In this document: positions 53,401-63,000 of the stretch, piece after piece
How the letters are laid out: each line of letters starts with the position of its first letter
How positions within the stretch are numbered: the stretch's first letter is position 1
NCBI RefSeq assembly: GCF_011397635.1
Contig: NC_064753.1
Location: 33,504,322-33,568,321, forward strand
Direction: 5' to 3'
DNA: 64,000 nucleotides
Source of the DNA: Epinephelus fuscoguttatus
Taxonomy: Eukaryota; Chordata; Actinopteri; Perciformes; Serranidae
Translations under genes and position numbers: made by a program
The notes under the pieces: generated by a model
Seen by the model: only the letters and a program-made list of their open reading frames with translations
Databases searched by the model: none
Told to the model about the DNA's origin: nothing

Positions 53401-56400
53401 CAGAAACAAACAAAACCATCCCTACAGCCTTACTGACAGTGTTTGTTGTCCATTGATTAACCTGTAACCCTCTGCTGACAGTCATTTTTGCTCTTCTAGG
53501 TGTTCCACAATGAGAAAGTCCTGATGAAGCGTTCTTGGGTGGAAGCAGACTTCTTCTGCCAGGCCCTTGGGGCTCAACTGGCCAGCTTCCACCACTATGA
53601 GGAGCAGGTGTTTGTTAAGCAGCTCCTCAGTACCATGTTTGAAGGGTTGGTACAGCCCTCTGGGCCTCGTCAGTGTAGGAATGTTGTGGGAACTGATAAT
53701 TGTATCAGTTAAGGCATTTTTATTTCATTTGCACAGAGCAGTGCGTACAGGATTTAATTATTGGCTCTTGGAGATGAAATGTGGTTTGGGATTGTTTTAT
53801 AATCAGTCTGCAGATGATTACTTTTCTACGGGATGCCTCCAGTAAAAAAAAACATAAGTCATTTAATCAAGCAGTGAATTTTAAATATCATGTTTCTTAA
53901 TTGCAACTGTAAAGAATTAGTCAAGTAAGTGTTAGGTTTGGAGTCGGACTATATGAGGGAATATCCTGTGATATTAAAAAAATCACCAAGTTTCAGAGAT
54001 TAATAAAATCAGAAGACACAGGAATAAAATCAACAAGACACAAACCAGTGAACCACATATGAGATTAAAATCGTAAAACATAATGACACATTAACCATAA
54101 AATCAGTTTTTAGGCATGATTTAAAAGAGGATAATGATTTGGTTAGCCTGAGCTCCTCAGGCAGATCATACCAGAGCGTAGACGCCCTGACAGCAAAGGC
54201 ACAAACCCCTCCAGTCCTAAGTCTGCACAAAGTAGGTTCTTAATGCATTTGAATGTTGCTGGAGTCTGTTTAGTGCTGTCTGGTTTTCACTTAAAAGGCC
54301 ATTGCAGTAGTCCAGTCATAATGAAACAAATGTACTTGCATCTTTGAAACTTAAAACTGTTGAATCTTGAATATTTTCCAGATGATGAAAACAAGTTAAG
54401 CTTGTTGATATGATATTCAAAACTGAGGTCAGAATAAAATTGCACTTATGTCTTCGACTGCAGGCTTGATGTTGTTAGAAATGACACCAAAATGTGGCTT
54501 CTTCTGTGCATGCAGGTTTTCTGGGCCAATAACGTGAATCTCAGTTTTTATCGGAATTTAATTGGAGAAATTTGCAAACAACCAATGTTTCACATCTGCT
54601 CAACATCTAACTAGATAGGATAGTTTTAGTAAGATCATTGGGCTTTACCAGGGGCAATTTCTGCATAGAAATGAAATGCCATGTTTGTGTATGATGTGAC
54701 TGAGGAGAAGCACGTACAAGGACAATAAGAAGTCCTAAGTCCCAGGGCATCGGTGGCTTAGTGGTAGATGTACAAGGCTGTTGCCGCAGCGGCCTGGGTT
54801 CGACTCCAGCCTGTGGCCCTTTGCTGCATGTCACTCCCTCTCTCTCTCCCCCCTTCACACCTGTCAAATAAAGGCTAAAAATGCCCAAAAAATATATTAA
54901 AAAAAGAAGCCCTAAGGCCCTTGAATTGTACCTTGGGGCACTCCAAGTTCTGAATCAATTTGATGAAATACTTTGATTTGTCCGGTACTTATTCAACTGC
55001 ATTAACCAAAAACAGGCATTTTCTTCTTCTTTATCATCATCATAGGCAATCACCTGTACAGTGATAGGAGATTTTTCTGACATTGCCAAACTTCAGTGAG
55101 TGTTATGATGTTATTCAGGTCAAAATGGTGTGGTAAAAAAATTATAACATATTTAATCTCAGTAGCCTATTTTTCAGGTCTAACAAAGCTAAATACAAGG
55201 ATAAAAGATGTTATAAACACCATATTTACTCCCATCCATCTGGAAAGATTTTTTTCAACAGTGTGCCGGTAAAGTACATTAGTGACCACTGTCAAATGAT
55301 ACGTGTCAAACTACAAAAGCTGTAAAAGGCAAGCTTATCTCCTACATAGGAAATATTATCGCCTACATTTCCTACCTGTATCTCCTATGGAGGAGCTATT
55401 ATCTCCAACTTAGGAGATAAACTGCTTCCATATAAAACACTTCCTCAGATGGACTTTTGTTGCAGTGTGTTTTTTGTTCTCCTCCTCTTTTTTAGAACAG
55501 AGGGTCGTTGGTTCTGGGTGGGCTTAAATAAGAGAGACCCTGAACACCTTGGATCCTGGGAGTGGTCTGATGGTGCTCCTGTAAGTATGTCCAAGTATCC
55601 ACATGACCTATTGTAACAATACTGATATTCATCCATTATGAGTTTGCCTTGTGTGTGTGTGTTGTGGTGCAGGTGGTGGCGTCCTTCATAGAGGATAAGA
55701 ACGACGAGGATGACAGGAGGGACTGTGCCGTGTACAGTGACCTGACCAACACTCTCACGCCACAGCCCTGTGACGCCAAACATGAGTGGATCTGCAAGCT
55801 GGCAAGAGGTAAACGTCCTCACACAACCACTCTCTACACAGATATACTGTACATACACACATCAGTATTGCATTCATGACCAAACTCTGATTTATGTTGC
55901 AGGTGATAAACTGAAAAAACCCTATTGGTACACTGAGCGTAAGTGGAATTTGAATTTTCTTCATTGTTTCTGACATACAAAAGCTTTTAAGACACTGATA
56001 GTGTAGATATTGATTACACCCATCAATATGTTTAAAATGTTATGACTTGAAAATGTGTACAGTATTATAATCATTAGTCTGACTCCCCCACAGAGAGCGA
56101 GCCCTGGGTGTTTTACCGTGGAGCTGAGTACCTGCTAGCGAAGCAGCCCTTTAACTGGGACTCCGTCTCTCTGGCCTGTCAGATGATGGGAGCCTACCTG
56201 GTGTCCATTCACTCCAGAGAGGAGCTGCACTTTGTCAAGGAGCGCTTGCGACGGGTGTGTTATTGCCACAGCTTATATACATAGCTTCACAGAATTTCAG
56301 TCCTGCCATATATACAGATTTATAAGATAATGTTGACAAAAGATGCGCAAATATTTTGTCATCGTCCCTGTTTTAAAACACACATCCTAAGGCTTTCGGC

Positions 56401-57060
56401 AGAATCTAGATTTTGTAGTATAATTACGTTGGGTAAAGTGATAAAAATTTGACAAGATTAAATTGAATATGTAATAATAACCAATATTCTCACTGTAAAA
56501 TTAATGAGTAGGATGCAAATAATTTTGAGAATCTAATTTGTTTTGCAATGTGCCTCTTAAAAACATTACTCATTTTAAAATATGCAGTATGCAAAATGTG
56601 TTTTTTACGCATTTTAATAACTATTTTACATCTTATTTAAGAGGAAACAACAATTTTAGCTCATTTTAAAACACAGAAATAATTATTTATAACTATAACT
56701 AAACAAAATAGCTACTGCACTTAGTTTGCTATGCTTTCAAACAGAATTATGTCTGTGGAGAGACAAAACAGCTTCAGTTTTTTTAGTGATTTATATCTTA
56801 ACTGCTTCTTTTACTCTCTACTTGACCTCTTTACTTAAACTCATACTGAAGTTGTTAAGGAAAAAAAACATCAACATTTAGTTTTAATTCCACCATCTAG
56901 TTGTAGTAACCAAAATGATGCCAGGGGTGTTAGGGCATAAACACTTTCGTTTGTTTGTTTTCCAGGAGCACAGTTTCACTCAGGAGCACACAGCCAAAGC
57001 AATGTACATCACAGAGGCTCCTCTCCATTGAACGGCCCAATAGGCCTATTCTACTAACAG

Positions 57061-57097
<37 letters not shown>

Positions 57098-60000
57098 TGG
57101 AAAACAATCATGCACGAACAAGTGTGAACGCAATTGACACGCTCATACAAACTCAAGTGTTTACAGACGCACGTCGAGCAGGCTAAAACGTACCTCATAT
57201 GCGGACACTTTCATGCTCGAGTGCCCCCACACATAGGGAGTAAGAGACAGGCTGTTTTTCGGCAGCGGTCTTTTGGACCACACTAAAGAAGTCTCTTGTG
57301 GTGTTGAGGCTTGTGAGGGGATAAAGGGAACAAAACAACGCAATGAAAGAGGCGAAGCACGGGCCGAGGAGAGCGCCTGAATGGCCGCTCATGTCAGAGA
57401 GGCTCTGAAAAGCAGATCTTCCGGCCCAGTGAGGACTGGATAGCAAAGGAGGAGGGTAAAAGTGAAGTAAGCTCTTTTTTCATCTCTGTTCTTTTCACTG
57501 TGTCTCCTCAGCTGTCCATGGGCCCGACTGACTGGTGGATCGGCCTGTCCTTTGGGGAGCCTGAAGGGGAGATCGGGTGTGTGTGTGTTTCCTGTTACTG
57601 ATATTGATTCTATGAAAGCAGCCGACGCATCTCCAGTAAAGAAATGTTGATGTAGTTAGAACCAAGAGGCCTGTTTCGCATGAGCAATTTGGGAGCACTG
57701 CTTGCGTACCAGTTGCAGATAGTTGCAGCCACTCACAAATTAAAGATACATTTTTGAATCCTACAGAATGCTCATGCACGGTACAATGTTTAGATCAGCA
57801 AGACATGTAAAAATAAGCAAAAGGAAATAATTTCATGTTGCATATAGTAGCTTGATGGTCTCTAGGGGAGAGCAACATTCAACCAACTGGAGTGCAACTT
57901 GTTTAAACAAACTCAAACTGAATATACTATATATCTTAAGAAATAAAGTCAAGCTAAAGGCAAAACAGGCTCCAGGTGTTGCCACATTAAAAAACAGAAA
58001 TGTAACAAAATAGGATGCAAGATTTTTATTCCTCTGCATCAGCCATAGCCACAGCAGAGGGTAATATGTTTTCGGGCTGTCTGTCCATCTCCATGTCTGT
58101 CTCATTCTGAAGAATGCCTTGAGGTCATTTCTTCAAATTTGGCTCAAACATCCCCTTGGACTCAACAATGAACTTCCTAGATTTTGGTGGTCAAAGGGCA
58201 AAGGTCAAGTTCAGTGTGACATTGCATCATCTCATTCTCGCGAATGCAATATCGCAATAACGCCTTGTGAGAATTTCTTCAAATTTGGCAATAACATCCA
58301 CTTGCACTCAACGATGTACTGATAAGATGTTGGTGGTCAAAGGTCAAGGTCAATTTGACCTTGCATCTGTCTCATTCTTGTGCACACAATAGCTTAACAA
58401 CACCTTAAGGGATTTTCTTCAAATTTGGCACAAATGTCCGCTTGGATTAGACTTTTGTGGTTGAAGGTCAAAGATCAAGGTCAGTGTGTGGAACCTCAAA
58501 AAACATGTTTCTGGTCATAATTAAATAATTCTTATGCTGATTATGGGAAAATGTCACACAAATGCTAATAGGGTAAAATAATGAAGTATGGACATATTAT
58601 ATCCAAAGGGCCAAAGGCCAACGTTACAGTGACATCATAATGTTCTGAATAAAACATGTTTCTGGCTATAACTCAACGTCATATCTAATCTTGGGTGTCC
58701 ACATTGAAATGTTGTTGCTTATATAGATCGTCTGTGCTGCCGGGGATGTGTGTGAAGCATCCGTGTTTTCACAGACATGTAACCTGTAAGAGACACTTGA
58801 CGAGTGTGGTGATTCAAACTTTCTAAGCAAACAAAAAACAAACCCCTAACTGAGTTACTCTTCTACTTTACTACACAAACAAAGCACCATAGAGGCTTGT
58901 GGGGCAGGTTCATTAAAATCAAGACATCATCTAGAGCCGTTTATTAAATCTATTTGTGTGTTCTTTTGCAGGTGGAGCGACAAGACAAAGCTAGAATTTG
59001 AGTACTGGGCAGAGGACACTACCAGTGGTGACATATGGAAGAGAACCAGGTTGTGTATCACCATGTCCTCTTCATCAGGTAAACACATGCACATTCAGAA
59101 ACACTCAATGATGCATGTTTATTTGCACATGCTATGATGTGTTGAGGTTTTCCTGGTATGTCGCAGGAAAGTGGTCAGCGAATAAATGCAGTGATCTCCA
59201 CGGCTACGTTTGCAAGAGGAGGACTGTGTCTGTGGTGGAGACTCCCAGGGAGCCGCACTACATTGGAGGATGTCCGGAGGAATGGCTGTACTTTGGCCAC
59301 AAGGTGCAGGCACACACTTGGACACACACATGCATACACACTCTTGAATCAGCAATTTATGTCCCTTATGAAAGACTAAAGCAACGTAACAAAAACTGCA
59401 GAACAATACAAATGTATTGTCTGTGACATTACCCATTACTTTGTGATAGGTTATTTTGAAATGTCTTTACAATTTGCCGCCATCTTGTCAGTTGTGTGGA
59501 GACCAAAAAATCTAAAGTTTGTGAGTATTACTATTTTATATGATTATCCACTAATTTTGCTGTAACAGTGCGAACCATACATAAGAGGCTCACTTTATCC
59601 TGTTATCTGACTTCTCTACATTCCCAGCTGCCTCTGGGATTGAAACAGGATGTTTGTGATTACATTCACTGTTCCTCAGTGAGATATGTTGACAACTTCA
59701 GGATAACCCCCTGCTGATGATTCTCAAGCTGAGTCAACCTCAAAAGAAAAAAAAAACAGCTGAAATAATCTCAACCAGTATTACATCTCAAAATTTAGCT
59801 TTCTTTAAACAAATAACTGGATTGTTCAAATCATATAAACGCTAGTAAAATACAATACAAGGTGATAGAGAAACATTTTGAGAAGTTGTTTTCCTTCTTA
59901 ATTTAAAGGTCTAGTGCATAGGGTTTAGGAGAACTATGGTGGCTGACAGTAAAATGCAAATGGGCCTATCTAGAGCCAGTGTTTGGTTTGTCTTCTGGGC

Positions 60001-63000
60001 TACTGGAGGAGCAACAAGCTGGACTCGGTGAAAAAAAGGACCCACTTCGTACATAGACAGACAGAGTTCATTCTTAGGTAACAAAAACACAATGATTCTT
60101 AGTTTGAGGTGATTATAAGCTCATGAAAACATAGTTAATAATGTTTTATACCATTTCTACCAATAGATATCCCCAAATCCTACACACTGGACCTTAAATA
60201 ACTAATTTTCCACCAAAACAAAATTTCAGAAAGAAAGTTTTAAGCTAGTGATAAGGTTGCCATTCTTCACTGTGTTGGTCCAGGTGAGACCCACTGATGT
60301 GGAATAAATGCAGTCTTTAAAGACCATCATTGATCTGCATATTAAACAGAACAGAAAGCCTCGTAGCGATGTCTGTCCTTTCTCTCCTTGATCATAAAAT
60401 ATGGAATAAGGAGTAATTACTTTTTTTTAAAATGACGCATTATGTTTTTATTAGTGTTGACAGGAAATGAGGGCAGTGAGAGAGGTGACAACAACATAAT
60501 GATAATAATTGTATTTGTATTGTATTTGTAATATTAATAATTGTATTAATATTGTATTTACAATACAATATTTAAAACAGCGTGTACAGAGGCAAAAACA
60601 GAAAGTAAGAAAAAGAAAATAAAACACAAAAGTTACAAATCAAAAAGTACAAATTAGGCATTAAAAGGGAAAGCTTTCCTATAAAAAAAATGGTTTTAAG
60701 CAATGATTTAAAAACAGGTTATGTGCCAGCCAGCCTCCTCAGGTAGAGAATTCCAGAGCCTCAAGGCCTGTTGGCCTAGTTACCAACATCGATCTAGGGA
60801 CGATTAACAAGGGTAGGTTTCAGGTCACGATTTGGAGCATAGGTAGTCAGAAGCTCAGCTTAGCTTTTCCAGCTAAACTTCATGCGATTTGAACAGCAAA
60901 CAGTGAAGAAGTTAATTCTTTGTGTAATGTTACATAATTTCCCACAAATTGAATCATAAGAAGCAGAGCTCTTGTCGATGCATAAGAGCTGCCAAACATT
61001 GCTCTCCTCTCACCAGGAACATGAAACGAAATTATATCCTTCTCTGTCTATCAAAGAAGACTACACGCTTGGATATTTTTTTACATTGAATCCTGACCTT
61101 TCCAAACAAGAGTCCTGGCGGTGATAGGGGAATAATGATTTGCATTTCACAATGTGATATTCATGTTTTATGTGGGATGTGTGTGCGTGCGTGTGTGTGT
61201 TGGCAGTGTCTCCTGCTTCACCTCCCTGACAGCCCAAAGGATGGAAAGAGTTGGAAAGATGCCCAGTCCATCTGTTCATCTTTTGGTGGTACGCTGGTTG
61301 CTGTGGAAGACGAGATTGAACAAGGTAGAGGAAAAATGAGCTGCACAACCATCCAATAAATTTCATATACAAACACCGTCAGACACAATCGCTTTGTTTT
61401 TGTGCTGCTCTCTGGCTCTGTTGATCGGCATTACAGAAAGGAAAACTGCTGTGTGTTTTTCTGTCTTATGTTCCTGTTGTTATATCATAATTTCTGCAGC
61501 CTACATCACCATGCTGCTCCAGGGAAGCTCTGTAGGTGTGTGGATTGGTCTGCGGGATGAGGACACCATGAAATGGACCAACTGGAAGTCAGTCACCTAT
61601 ACCAACTGGTCTCCAATTGAACCAAAGAGCTACCTCACTGTAAGTTCCTGCGGATACTTTAAGTTGACCTACACTGCTAACTGTTACAAATGTAGCAGTT
61701 CATTGTCTTTATGTGTGAATATGCATCCATCACAAGTCCACATGTGAGTTGCCTAAACCTGTCCAAAAGAGTCCAGGCTTTTGTAGAAAATTCTGTTTTG
61801 TTATTGTCATTGAACATGGCACCTCAAGACAGGACAAGTATACTCATCACAGCTCCAGGTCTCTTTGTACAGTGGCGTCCACGCCAGATCAGGCTATTCT
61901 CATGCACCGTTTGTCCGTTTTCCTACGAAAAGTAATGCACAAAAATTCGTAATATCCCATGTCATCATGAGTCAGTAGTAGGTGTATAACCCACGTATTT
62001 TGGGAAGGCTGTGATCACGTGATCAATACGCTGACAGGGTTAAAGAAGGAAGTGGTCCCCGTAACAAGGCAGGTTGGGGTGGTGGATGGGTCAAACAAAT
62101 ACAGGACTTTCCCCAGGTGTTTGGAACTGTGTGAACTTTGAATGACTTTTGACATATTTTAGGGTGCGTCATCACCATGTTTCCCTTCCTAAACCTCACC
62201 TACATCACTTTACCTGCCTTATCCCATCCTATGTAACTTAACATTGAGTACAAAACTTAATGTTAAGTGCTTAACGTCATTTGTGGGGCGCAAATTTGTA
62301 GGATATCATACGAACTGTTGTATGAGGATACACTGACCAGATGGAGGAGCTTGAGAAAGTATAAACGTGACCACAGAGTTATGCAGTATTATTACACATC
62401 ACTTCATGGTCAGTCATGGCGCTCTATGGTCTGTTATTTCTGAATACCAGACTGCTGCTGCAGTATGAATAACAGGCCTTTGCTTTGGACACAGTTCCTA
62501 ACGGAAACAGTGAAGTCATTTCTAAATCAAAAGTTTGTGTAAAATTATTAATTTCTTTAGAAAGTAGTTGTGTAAAAAGGGGGATACTGTTCACTGAGTG
62601 GGTCATTATTGCATTATGAATCCCTTCAGACTGATTCATGACCTGTCCTGCATCACCCTGTCGGGGTACATTTTGCAGTAATGGCCCACTCACTGTGCAT
62701 TATCCCTTACATAGAGTTCCTCAAAGTAGATTCACTGGAGTTTCTTGGATGATTTAATGATATGAGTTTGTTCCTGAGAAATCATGCTTTCTGTCCAGGC
62801 CCTGAGAAAGTGTGCTGGTCTTTGGTGCCAATTTTTGTAGTGGCCAAACAGTGGAATTATGTCTGTCATGCGATGCCATGTGGCCCCAAAAGACTTTTTC
62901 CCATAGACTTGAATGGGAAAGAGGTCTGTAAGTTGGTGGATACATTTTTTTGGCGTCACAACCCCCGTGAAATGACTGGTGTCACCTTCAGAATTTGGAG

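Larger units (their letters stand above)
53646..55495. other. pla2r1 intron 13, repeat-filled
   Basis: It holds an antisense LINE-like remnant at 54060-54230 (minus-strand frame with FAVRASTLWYDLPEELRLTK and SLSSFKSCLK), an unclassified repeat at 54280-54620 and the SINE at 54728-54916. Nothing is recognised after 54920. Confidence 0.5.

Noticed and set aside
58085..58500. CRISPR-like array of regular repeats
   Set aside because: The units are 140-146 bp tandem copies with diverged sequence and no short spacer/repeat alternation, in a vertebrate intron.
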